From contig CAZUSA010000009.1 in assembly GCA_964622835.1 (NCBI GenBank), positions 1-11,525 of the forward strand: a stretch of 11,525 bases of DNA. The letters run 5' to 3'. The translations under genes were made by a program, and so were the position numbers. Source of the stretch: JABIKK01 sp964622835 (lineage in GTDB: Archaea; Nanobdellota; Nanobdellia; SCGC-AAA011-G17; UBA489). Positions 5,663 through 11,437 of this stretch are shown here, in pieces. Below the pieces are notes generated by a model, which had not been told where the DNA came from, did no database searches, and worked only from the letters and a program-made list of their open reading frames with translations. Position 1 is the stretch's first letter. Each line of letters starts with the position of its first letter.

Positions 5663-6267
5663 CGTATAGTATATTAAAAGAGAAAGGATACGATAACGAT
5701 CAACAAAAAGTTAAACTTCCTAGTTTTATCGTTGCCGAAGTCATGTATTTGTTAGGGAATAGTGTGGTTAGTCCTGGAGTTGAAAAACTATCCCCCATCA
5801 TACATATCATCGACACATTACTCCATTACAGAACATATTATGAAGATGATGTAGAATACAACGTTCTCACACACCATTATGGTAGTAGATATAAGAAAGC
5901 TAGAATTGCTCTTTCCGAAACAAGAAAACATCTTGCAATCACAGAAAGCTACTTGAGAGGACTTCGAGACAAAAGCATAAAACACACTGATATTAATAAT
6001 AAACGATTCTTTGAATGGCAAAAAAGTTGTAAAGACGTGGAAGCCATGCGACCCTTTATTTTCAGAATGAGAAAATTACTCATCGAAAATACGAATATTG
6101 AAGATCAATACCCTGAAAGCAAACATTACAGCGTTGCAGGACATACCGTTAAAGAAATGCACTACAATCTGAAAGAAGATAAGAAAGAAGAACATAGTGA
6201 CAGCAGAAACTTTGATAGTGAAGGCACTCAAGTAACCGACAAATACATCTCGGAGAAGTTCGTATAA
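5659..6267 (+). CDS. Helical protein of unknown function (orphan 3 of 3)
   Basis: 202 aa. ATGA overlap with the previous stop and no independent SD, so translation probably depends on re-initiation. The N-terminal part has helices with modest hydrophobicity (LPSFIVAEVMYLLGNSVV, IIHIIDTLLHYRTYY). The middle (about 75-105) is a basic helix, KKARIALSETRKHLAITES, and the last 50 residues are charged and Ser/Glu-rich, probably disordered. Like orphans 1 and 2 it has no signal peptide and is Tyr/His-rich. The three may be diverged relatives or parts of one complex, but I could not align them convincingly by eye. Function unknown. Confidence 0.84.
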   Translation: MTYSILKEKGYDNDQQKVKLPSFIVAEVMYLLGNSVVSPGVEKLSPIIHIIDTLLHYRTYYEDDVEYNVLTHHYGSRYKKARIALSETRKHLAITESYLRGLRDKSIKHTDINNKRFFEWQKSCKDVEAMRPFIFRMRKLLIENTNIEDQYPESKHYSVAGHTVKEMHYNLKEDKKEEHSDSRNFDSEGTQVTDKYISEKFV

Positions 6268-6268
6268 T

Positions 6269-6613
6269 ATGGAAGATAAACTACTTACTCAATGTTTGAA
6301 ACTTTTAGATAAAAAAGAAAGATATAGTTACCATTCTAAATTAAAGATTGTTCAACCAAAGATAAGACAACACGCTCCAAAAACAATTAATAAAAAAGAT
6401 ATTCAACGATTTAATGACCATTACTTAAACCATTTCATGCCACCTATCCCAAATTTTAAGGGTGTTACAAAGATAGTAAAACATAGTTTGGGTTGTAATG
6501 ATTGTAAGAAAATCTTTTCATGTCCTTATTCTTTTAAAGAAAGAATACAAATCCATATAGGAAAAGGTTATTGTGATTCACGCATAAGCCATTATTGGAG
6601 GCATGATCCGTAA
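6269..6613 (+). CDS. Small basic protein with a Cys/His metal-binding site
   Basis: 114 aa. The C-terminal third contains C76-x2-C79-x5-C85, then H96 and C102. These could bind zinc as C4 or C3H; a four-Cys iron-sulphur cluster is an alternative. The N-terminal 60 residues are basic and helical with many His (H22, H35, H51, H55). The gene starts 1 nt after the previous stop, and its own stop overlaps the ATPase start (TAATG), so dosage with the ATPase is probably coupled. A nucleic-acid-binding accessory for the ATPase is plausible. No established family was recognised. Confidence 0.82.
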   Translation: MEDKLLTQCLKLLDKKERYSYHSKLKIVQPKIRQHAPKTINKKDIQRFNDHYLNHFMPPIPNFKGVTKIVKHSLGCNDCKKIFSCPYSFKERIQIHIGKGYCDSRISHYWRHDP

Positions 6614-8274
6614 TGTTTCAGTCTCGTTGGATTAAAGGAAAAAAATACTTAACAATAGTTAAGGGAAATACTTCTTACGGTTGTATTGGAGCAAGTGGCT
6701 TCGGAAAAACAGTATTCTCCGAAAAAATAGTAGAATTACACCGTTCAATGGGCTACAAGATTATTTATGTTTTTGATCCTAAAGATGATTGCGAAGCAGC
6801 GTTCATGGGATTAAAACCCATATACAAAAAACACATAGCACGATTACACCTTCAAGGACAAGACCCAGACCGAGAACCCTACAAAGTTAGAGTAAACCAT
6901 CCTATCAGTAGAAGTGTTAGGACAATACCATTCAACCAAATTCCTGAAACAAACTTCTTCACCATACCAATCAATAGTTTCACTGACGATGATATTAAAT
7001 TCTTATTAGAAGATTTTGGAGAAGACGAAAAATACGCTCTTTTCGAGAATGTTCTAGCAATGCTCACACCACAAGACAGTGCATACCATTTTCGACTTAA
7101 AATGAAAATGAGTAGAGAACGTCAAGATATCATGCTCAAACACAAAAACATGGTTAAAGACGATTTTGACAGTTTAGACGATGGAAGTTACGGAAAAATC
7201 GATCGTGCAGACCGAATCAACAATATTTTGAAACCTTTCGTCAACGATGGATTCATCACACCAGGAGACTACCACCTAAACATAGATATTCCAAAAATAT
7301 TAAACGATCGTGACGTCATTGATATTTTTAGTTGTCGTTATTTAAAAAAAGGTAAAGAAAAAGCTTTTGTCGGCTTCTGGGTACTAGACAAAATCTTTAG
7401 AGCATTACCTAAAGCAAAATATCCTGTACTCATCGTCTTCCCAGAACTAAGAAGAATAACACCCAGACATCCAAAAGGCTACGAACGAATATTAAGTAAA
7501 AAAATAGCAGACTTACTAAAAACAGTGAGAAGTTTAAATTGTAGTGTTGTCGCAGACGCTCAAGCAGTAAGCATGGTAGACGAAGACGTTATTAACAGTT
7601 TTGTCGAAAAAGCTTACGGACGTTTAGCAGCAGGAGCAGAAACTTCATATTATTATAAAACGGAACGGATGCCAAGTATTCAAGTCGAAGCATTAAAACG
7701 ATGCGATAGAGGACAATTCATTATCAGCAGTTTAGTCAAAGAAGGATTGTGGAATGTTGATTTACCAACACATTTACACAGTGAAGAAGAAATCAAGTAC
7801 GATACAGTGTTTAGACAACAATATCCAGAACGAATGTACACATACAAACCTTTAGTCACAGAATTTCGTAAAGACTGCAAAAATATGTTAAAAAGTGCGC
7901 ATAAAATGAAAAAAGAACAAGACGATCATGAGAAAAAGATTAAACAACGTAAAGAGAAAAAATTTGAGAACAAAGATAAAAATAAACTTATTGAAATAGA
8001 ACAAGAAGTAAAATTAAAAAAAGAAGAAGAAAAATTGCGTAGGGACGAAATAATTAGAGAAGTCGTTAGACAAACAGACGGTAGTGGAAATCAACTAACA
8101 ATACCAGAAGTCCAAAAAGAATTAGCCACCATGGGCATTCCTAAAGTTGGAAAAGACTTAATCAGAAAGTATAGGAAACAAGAAAACATCATCGAACCAA
8201 AAGAAACAGTAGAAGAAATTATAGAAATACCAGAAGAGAAGAAAACAAAAAAGAAAAACAGTAAATGGGTTTAA
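6613..8274 (+). CDS. HerA/FtsK-superfamily DNA-translocase-like ATPase with C-terminal coiled coil and HTH-like end
   Basis: 553 aa. Walker A GASGFGKT at residues 26-33 and a following strand IIYVFDPKDD, typical of the VirD4/HerA/FtsK superfamily. The Walker B-like strand YPVLIVFPELRR has the catalytic Glu (E278), but Pro277 stands where Asp is usual. NCSVVADAQ (sensor-like Gln) and ALKRCDRGQFIIS complete a recognisable core to about residue 390. There is no N-terminal membrane segment or HAS-barrel, unlike VirD4 couplers or cellular HerA. A Lys/Glu-rich coiled coil (about 426-480) and a compact helical end (about 477-523) resembling a helix-turn-helix follow, then a Lys-rich tail. GGAGG sits 11 nt before the ATG. 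Family members pump DNA in packaging, conjugation or repair; virion packaging or conjugal transfer fits the neighbouring membrane proteins. Confidence 0.93.
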   Translation: MFQSRWIKGKKYLTIVKGNTSYGCIGASGFGKTVFSEKIVELHRSMGYKIIYVFDPKDDCEAAFMGLKPIYKKHIARLHLQGQDPDREPYKVRVNHPISRSVRTIPFNQIPETNFFTIPINSFTDDDIKFLLEDFGEDEKYALFENVLAMLTPQDSAYHFRLKMKMSRERQDIMLKHKNMVKDDFDSLDDGSYGKIDRADRINNILKPFVNDGFITPGDYHLNIDIPKILNDRDVIDIFSCRYLKKGKEKAFVGFWVLDKIFRALPKAKYPVLIVFPELRRITPRHPKGYERILSKKIADLLKTVRSLNCSVVADAQAVSMVDEDVINSFVEKAYGRLAAGAETSYYYKTERMPSIQVEALKRCDRGQFIISSLVKEGLWNVDLPTHLHSEEEIKYDTVFRQQYPERMYTYKPLVTEFRKDCKNMLKSAHKMKKEQDDHEKKIKQRKEKKFENKDKNKLIEIEQEVKLKKEEEKLRRDEIIREVVRQTDGSGNQLTIPEVQKELATMGIPKVGKDLIRKYRKQENIIEPKETVEEIIEIPEEKKTKKKNSKWV

Positions 8275-8276
8275 TT

Positions 8277-8408
8277 ATGAAACGTAAAAGAAAAGATTTA
8301 ATTATGGTTGAGGGTGTGAGGTTGTTTAAGGATAAAGGTCAAAAAACATTACACCTCCACAAGAGTATTCCAGAAGGAAAGTATACTATCATATTAATCC
8401 CATTGTAA
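8277..8408 (+). CDS. Small basic protein, possibly beta-hairpin DNA-binding
   Basis: 43 aa, starting 2 nt after the ATPase stop and therefore probably coupled to it; no SD is visible. It begins MKRKRKD, then has an alternating beta-like pattern: VRLFKDKGQKTLHLHKSIPEG followed by KYTIILIPL. The 'kdkGq.tL.l.k.iPeGky..iliP' rhythm recalls AbrB/SpoVT-type swapped-hairpin domains, but it is too short and divergent for certainty. An internal ATG at 8304 would remove the basic leader. It is the last gene of the operon. Confidence 0.55.
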   Translation: MKRKRKDLIMVEGVRLFKDKGQKTLHLHKSIPEGKYTIILIPL

Positions 8409-8410
8409 AT

Positions 8411-8431
8411 ATTCTTGATATTTTCTTCATT
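8411..8431 (+). terminator. T-rich stretch, weak terminator candidate
   Basis: ATTCTTGATATTTTCTTCATT directly after the 43-aa gene and before the next promoter. T-rich tracts can terminate archaeal RNA polymerase without a hairpin. The longest run is only four T, so this is tentative. Confidence 0.3.
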
Positions 8432-8450
8432 ACATAGTGAAAACCTCCAA

Positions 8451-8466
8451 CCGAAAACTATATAAA
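8451..8466 (+). promoter_or_regulatory. BRE plus TATA promoter of the 8518-11056 operon
   Basis: CCGAAAAC followed directly by TATATAAA is the most consensus-like archaeal promoter in the window. It predicts a start near 8488 and a leader of about 30 nt with AGGGAG before the ATG at 8518. It also excludes the longer in-frame start at 8437, which lies upstream of the promoter. Confidence 0.75.
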
Positions 8467-8469
8467 GGA

Positions 8470-8489
8470 GTATATCCACTTGGATATAC
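8470..8489. promoter_or_regulatory. Operator-like inverted repeat over the predicted transcription start
   Basis: GTATATCC-ACTT-GGATATAC, eight perfect pairs with a four-base centre, 3 bp after the TATA box and ending at the predicted start. Binding here should block initiation. It could also fold in RNA if initiation occurs upstream of it. Its sequence differs from the dyads near 3530 and 3595, so a different repressor is likely. Confidence 0.6.
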
Positions 8490-8517
8490 ACTTCAAGGAA
8501 AAGTGAGGGAGAAAAAA

Positions 8518-9123
8518 ATGAAAACAAAATTAAGCTATCTAAAGCAAAAAAAAGAAATTTGTATAGGCATAAATAAAGACAACGAATTAGTCTTTATCAA
8601 CTGTGAAATCGGAAGTTGCGACAACGACCACTACACCATCACACACAACACTTATGATAACATCATAACAGAAACACAAGGCGAAAGTGAAGCAAGAGAT
8701 CGTTTAAGTAATAGAGATTACTGGGATGACTTAGGTATGCTTGACGAAAACTGTTTCTTACACGACTTCATCGACTTAGATAAAGTTGCAGACCACGTTA
8801 TTGATACCGATGGATGGCAAAACACAAATGGTGAATACTATGAAATTGGCACATACAAGGATGAAGATTATTACATTGATTTTTCCTCTTGTGGTGCAAA
8901 TGCCGTAGGTGCATTAAACGAAGAATATAAGAAATTGTTAATCACAGAAGAAGAAAAACAACTCCCTATAGAAAGCGATAAATTACACCTAAAAAACATT
9001 AAGACATACACACAAGAAGAAAAAATACTTTTAGAAAAAGTTTTAACTTTCTTAGAAACAAGAAAAAACGAAACATTAACAGACAAAGCAGACCTAATCC
9101 CTGCACTACTGGAGGAAAATTAA
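8518..9123 (+). CDS. Acidic soluble protein of unknown function
   Basis: 201 aa, started at ATG 8518 on the basis of AGGGAG at good spacing and the promoter position. The N-terminal half is beta-like and acidic with many Asp, Tyr and Cys (EIGSCDNDHYTITHNTYDN; RDYWDDLGMLDENCF; EYYEIGTYKDEDYYIDFSSC). The last 75 residues are helical (EEYKKLLITEEEKQLP; QEEKILLEKVLTFLETRK). There is no signal peptide or TM segment. The style resembles phage and plasmid accessory proteins, but I cannot name a family. It is the first gene of the operon and thus directly under the BRE/TATA promoter with its dyad. The final codons (EEN) are formed by the SD of the next gene. Confidence 0.85.
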   Translation: MKTKLSYLKQKKEICIGINKDNELVFINCEIGSCDNDHYTITHNTYDNIITETQGESEARDRLSNRDYWDDLGMLDENCFLHDFIDLDKVADHVIDTDGWQNTNGEYYEIGTYKDEDYYIDFSSCGANAVGALNEEYKKLLITEEEKQLPIESDKLHLKNIKTYTQEEKILLEKVLTFLETRKNETLTDKADLIPALLEEN

Positions 9124-9126
9124 ATG
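9111..9126 (+). promoter_or_regulatory. Repeated SD-start unit, copy 1
   Basis: GGAGGAAAATTAAATG: strong SD, stop codon of the upstream gene and start codon of the next in 16 bp. An identical 16-mer occurs at 9297-9312. The unit encodes the upstream protein's C-terminal Glu-Glu-Asn. Confidence 0.8.
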
Positions 9127-9309
9127 AGTATAATCAACATAGATAATATGTATCGAGAGATGCAAAACACCATGCAAAATAATTTTGGTGTCGACCTCTC
9201 GGCAGAAAAAAGATTTGAACTTGCAAAAGCACAATTCCTCGAAAGTGTAGCTGATGCTATCGAACAAAACAAAGAAGAATTAATCAAAGAAGACAAGGAG
9301 GAAAATTAA
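9124..9309 (+). CDS. Small helical protein, unknown function
   Basis: 61 aa, ATG directly after the previous TAA with a perfect GGAGG seven bases upstream. Predicted helical throughout (IDNMYREMQNTMQNNFG; AEKRFELAKAQFLESVADAI) with an acidic Lys/Glu C-terminus ending EEN, which is encoded by the SD of the next gene. There is no Cys, TM or signal. It might be a small regulator or adaptor; I recognise no family. Confidence 0.8.
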   Translation: MSIINIDNMYREMQNTMQNNFGVDLSAEKRFELAKAQFLESVADAIEQNKEELIKEDKEEN

Positions 9310-9312
9310 ATG
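9297..9312 (+). promoter_or_regulatory. Repeated SD-start unit, copy 2
   Basis: GGAGGAAAATTAAATG, identical to 9111-9126, again joining one gene's EEN-stop to the next gene's ATG. This suggests local duplication of a junction or insertion of the intervening small gene with its boundary. Confidence 0.8.
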
Positions 9313-10014
9313 GGTTATACGCATTACTGGGATAGACAAGAAACAATAAACGCAAAAACCTTTAAGAAAATTGTTAAGGATTTTGAAGTTTTATTGCCTT
9401 TATTAAATGCTGTCGGTGTCAAATTAGCTGATGGTTTCGGTAAAGGGAAAGCAAAAATCAACAACAAAGAATTAATATTTAATGGTGTTGAGAAGTGTGG
9501 ACATACTAAAAGAGATTTGGGTATAACATTTCCTTCAGCCAATGCCAAAGGTGTTGGTATGGTTGCATTGAAAGAATCTGATGTTAAGGAAAACAAGCTT
9601 GAAGGTATTACCAATAAAGACGGTCAAATGATGGTCTTAACTGGCGATCCTTTGGAGTGGGTTAAAAACTCGGATGTTTCAGGTAGTTGGTTTGCAGGTG
9701 CTAAATTAGATACCCGTGCTTGTAGTGGTGATTGTTCACACGAAACATTTTATTTTCCACAAGCCGATAAAAACCAAGATTGTCAAGAGCGTAGAGGAAA
9801 GCATAAACTATTCTTCAACTGCACCAAGACGGCATACAAACCTTATGACCTTGCAGTCATTTGTGCTTTGATAATTGCAAAACAACATTTAGGAGAAAAG
9901 ATCAAAGTTGGATCGGATGGGGATATTAACCAATGGGCTGATGGTATGGCTATCTGCGAGAAAATACTTGGTTATGGTCTTGCTTTCTCCCTTGATGAAG
10001 GTGATGAAGAATGA
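9310..10014 (+). CDS. 'MGYTHYW' family conserved phage/bacterial protein
   Basis: 234 aa beginning MGYTHYW, the signature of an uncharacterised family I know from bacterial genomes and phages. The distal half shows the rest of the pattern: a Cys/His stretch RACSGDCSHETFYF, then FNCTKTAYKPYDLAVICAL, AKQHLGEKIKVGSDGD and WADGMAICEKILGYG. No enzymatic function is established to my knowledge. Length is normal for the family and it appears intact. Codon and base use look less A-rich than the preceding genes (many GGT, GTT and TTG codons), compatible with separate acquisition. SD GGAGG is perfect. The next gene overlaps its stop (ATGA). Family identity is by recall of the motif, not a search. Confidence 0.9.
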   Translation: MGYTHYWDRQETINAKTFKKIVKDFEVLLPLLNAVGVKLADGFGKGKAKINNKELIFNGVEKCGHTKRDLGITFPSANAKGVGMVALKESDVKENKLEGITNKDGQMMVLTGDPLEWVKNSDVSGSWFAGAKLDTRACSGDCSHETFYFPQADKNQDCQERRGKHKLFFNCTKTAYKPYDLAVICALIIAKQHLGEKIKVGSDGDINQWADGMAICEKILGYGLAFSLDEGDEE

Positions 10015-10136
10015 AACAAGTATTAACTAAATTATATGACAAAGAGAAGAAGATATACATTGAAAGATGGTTATCTAAACGTCAGTTTGAGAACTTACCT
10101 TTTAGGTATTGTTTGCCTTATGAGGTGGAACAATGA
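10011..10136 (+). CDS. Small ORF, 41 aa, unknown
   Basis: ATGA overlap with the previous stop, and its own stop overlaps the following ATG, so it fits exactly between two coupled genes. GGTGATGAAGA precedes the start as a loose SD. Sequence MKQVLTKLYDKEKKIYIERW then LSKRQFENLPFRYCLPYEVEQ: two short helices and a Pro-bounded tail with one Cys. No family recognised; support comes from the exact packing. Confidence 0.65.
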   Translation: MKQVLTKLYDKEKKIYIERWLSKRQFENLPFRYCLPYEVEQ

Positions 10137-10282
10137 AATGTACTGATTGTGAAGGTAAGGCTACAATAACATGGGATGGCACTTGGTTGTGTTTATCATG
10201 TGAAAACAAAAGATTAGCAATAATCGAAAAGCGAAGGGCGAAAGCCCTTAGAGACCATAAAGAAGACAAGGAGATGAAGTAA
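10133..10282 (+). CDS. Small zinc-ribbon protein
   Basis: 49 aa. C3-x2-C6 and C20-x2-C23 with TWDGTWLC between them form a classic two-knuckle zinc ribbon. It is followed by a basic helix (ENKRLAIIEKRRAKALRDHK) and an acidic/Lys tail. GAGGTG precedes the start and the ATGA overlap couples it to the gene before. Such miniature ribbons in viruses and plasmids often act as DNA- or RNA-polymerase-interacting regulators, but no target can be deduced here. Confidence 0.78.
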   Translation: MKCTDCEGKATITWDGTWLCLSCENKRLAIIEKRRAKALRDHKEDKEMK

Positions 10283-10456
10283 ATGGAAGAATACAAATTA
10301 ACGATAAGTTACAAGGAGTTAGTACAATTACTCCGTAATGGTAGTTGTGAAGTGCAAGAAGGTATGCTTTACCGATATGAATATGCAGACGGTGTATTGT
10401 GTGGTACTGGTGAAGTTGGAGATTGTGTCGATAGAATCGAGGTGAAGGATGAGTAA
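10283..10456 (+). CDS. Small beta-rich ORF, 57 aa, unknown
   Basis: ATG abuts the previous TAA, with AAGGAG about 8 nt upstream. Sequence begins MEEYKLTISYKELVQLLRNG and continues with beta-like segments (CEVQEGMLYRYEYADGVLC) to an acidic end. Three Cys (22, 40, 48) have no obvious metal-site spacing. The end overlaps the next gene by 8 nt. No family recognised. Confidence 0.68.
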   Translation: MEEYKLTISYKELVQLLRNGSCEVQEGMLYRYEYADGVLCGTGEVGDCVDRIEVKDE

Positions 10457-10709
10457 AAAATTAAAGAATACGTTTTATGGCGATCTGTCTGTTGAAAAGA
10501 AAAAAACAATCAGAAATGGTTTTGCCATGATAAACCAAAGTAGGGATAAACAAATAGCTTTATTCCAAACCTGTATCATCGACAAATTAAAACGATTGAA
10601 AAACATGGAAAATGGAGTTAAAAGAAATGAAATAAGCATTGAACACTACATCAAAAGCCATGAACAATACAGCAAATGGTTGAGAAAGTTTTTAGGAGGA
10701 AAAAAGTGA
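10449..10709 (+). CDS. Small basic helical protein, unknown
   Basis: 86 aa, ATG at 10449 with GAGGTG just before it. Lys/Arg-rich and predicted helical throughout (VEKKKTIRNGFAMINQSRDK; IIDKLKRLKNMENGVKRNEI; YIKSHEQYSKWLRKFLGGKK). There is no Cys pair or signal. It has the look of a nucleic-acid-binding or coiled-coil accessory, but no family is recognised. Its C-terminal GGKK is encoded by the GGAGGAAAAAAG that acts as SD for the following gene. Confidence 0.78.
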   Translation: MSKKLKNTFYGDLSVEKKKTIRNGFAMINQSRDKQIALFQTCIIDKLKRLKNMENGVKRNEISIEHYIKSHEQYSKWLRKFLGGKK

Positions 10710-11056
10710 AACAAGATAAATTGAAGAAGGTTACGCCTTTCGGAAACAGTGGACATATCAACGTAAGTAAAGATAGTATTGGGAAATATTACAAACTTGT
10801 AGAAACAAGCCCATTACAAGAAATACTTACGAAAAAAGAAGTAAATTTTATTTACTCAAAGATTGACAGTAAATTAAAGAAAACCACAAATGGCTACTTA
10901 CATGGTTTGTATAGGAAAATGTTACAAACGTACAAAGAAGACCTTTTAAGTCTCGAACATGAAAGTGATATAGTTAATCTTATTAGCTTTCTTAATGAGT
11001 GTGGCAAAGAAGGCAAAAGTATTGCAAATAAAATTGAGTGTGATTGCGACCTTTAA
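10706..11056 (+). CDS. AbrB/DUF2080-like DNA-binding domain with helical C-terminus
   Basis: 116 aa with GTG start at 10706, preceded by GGAGG six bases upstream and overlapping the previous stop (GTGA). An ATG at 10676 is in frame but would overlap 34 nt and has no SD. Residues 8-32, KKVTPFGNSGHINVSKDSIGK and on, match the 'kv.pfGNsahI.vPk..iGk' pattern of DUF2080/AbrB-like swapped-hairpin DNA-binding domains frequent in archaeal mobile elements. The usual Pro before Lys is Ser here. The remaining 80 residues are helical (LTKKEVNFIYSKIDSKL; LHGLYRKMLQTYKEDLL) with a Cys-x-Cys near the end, unusual because DUF2080 proteins are normally short. Probably a transcriptional regulator of the element. 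Confidence 0.82.
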   Translation: MKQDKLKKVTPFGNSGHINVSKDSIGKYYKLVETSPLQEILTKKEVNFIYSKIDSKLKKTTNGYLHGLYRKMLQTYKEDLLSLEHESDIVNLISFLNECGKEGKSIANKIECDCDL

Positions 11057-11433
11057 CTAACGAAGTGAAAGTCCTCTTCAAACTCAAAACCAATACTTTC
11101 CTGTCCCCACACTCTTTTTTTATTTTTCAACCAAGCAATTAAAGCCTTTTTAGAAGCACGATAATCCCTTACTGTAGTGTATGTTTCAACTCTTACAATC
11201 TTTTCGTCAACAATACGCCCTTGATCTGTCGTAAAACTACCTGTTCCTTTCACCATGGTACTTCCACCAAACTTACTATTCAAAAAACGCACCGTACTCT
11301 TAATTCTCATATTCATTTGTTTTGGCGTAATACCTTGACTTACATTCTTCGTAGAAGGCACAAAAACAGCAATGTGAACTGGCAATCTTGTTATCTTCTT
11401 ATCATTCGGTAACTGTAAATTAGCTGTACTCAT
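11053..11433 (-). CDS. Conserved 'FGGxT' accessory-element protein
   Basis: 126 aa. LPVHIAVFVPST (17-28) followed by a helix MNMRIKSTVRFLNSKFGGSTMVKGTGSF (40-67) and then GRIVDEKIVRVETYTTV matches an uncharacterised family I recall from archaeal, cyanobacterial and phage accessory regions (beta-strand, helix, FGGaT, GxGxW/F, lhxE). The C-terminus has WLKNKKRVWGQESIGFEFE, the family's 'W.QE.i' ending. The fold is probably a small ferredoxin-like alpha/beta domain; no function is established. AAGGA lies about 8 nt before the ATG. Stops of this gene and the 10706 gene overlap tail to tail. Confidence 0.85.
   Translation of the reverse strand: MSTANLQLPNDKKITRLPVHIAVFVPSTKNVSQGITPKQMNMRIKSTVRFLNSKFGGSTMVKGTGSFTTDQGRIVDEKIVRVETYTTVRDYRASKKALIAWLKNKKRVWGQESIGFEFEEDFHFVS
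11115..11127 (+). terminator. T7-A-T5 tract, terminator candidate for the second plus operon
   Basis: Plus strand TTTTTTTATTTTT, 59 bp past the stop at 11056 but inside the convergent gene. Archaeal polymerase terminates at such U-rich tracts without a hairpin, so read-through into the opposite gene would be limited. No hairpin seen. Confidence 0.4.
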
Positions 11434-11437
11434 TCTT

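Noticed and set aside
6613..8274. VirD4/TraG-type conjugation coupling protein or cellular HerA
   Set aside because: It lacks the N-terminal membrane helices of VirD4/TraG and the N-terminal barrel of HerA, and no NurA or relaxase gene is in the window; only superfamily level is supported.
8437..8517. 27-codon N-terminal extension of the 8518 gene
   Set aside because: The extension starts upstream of the BRE/TATA element and the dyad, whereas ATG 8518 has a good SD.
10676..10705. ATG-started extension of the AbrB/DUF2080-like gene
   Set aside because: No SD and a 34-nt overlap; GTG 10706 has GGAGG at ideal spacing and a GTGA junction.
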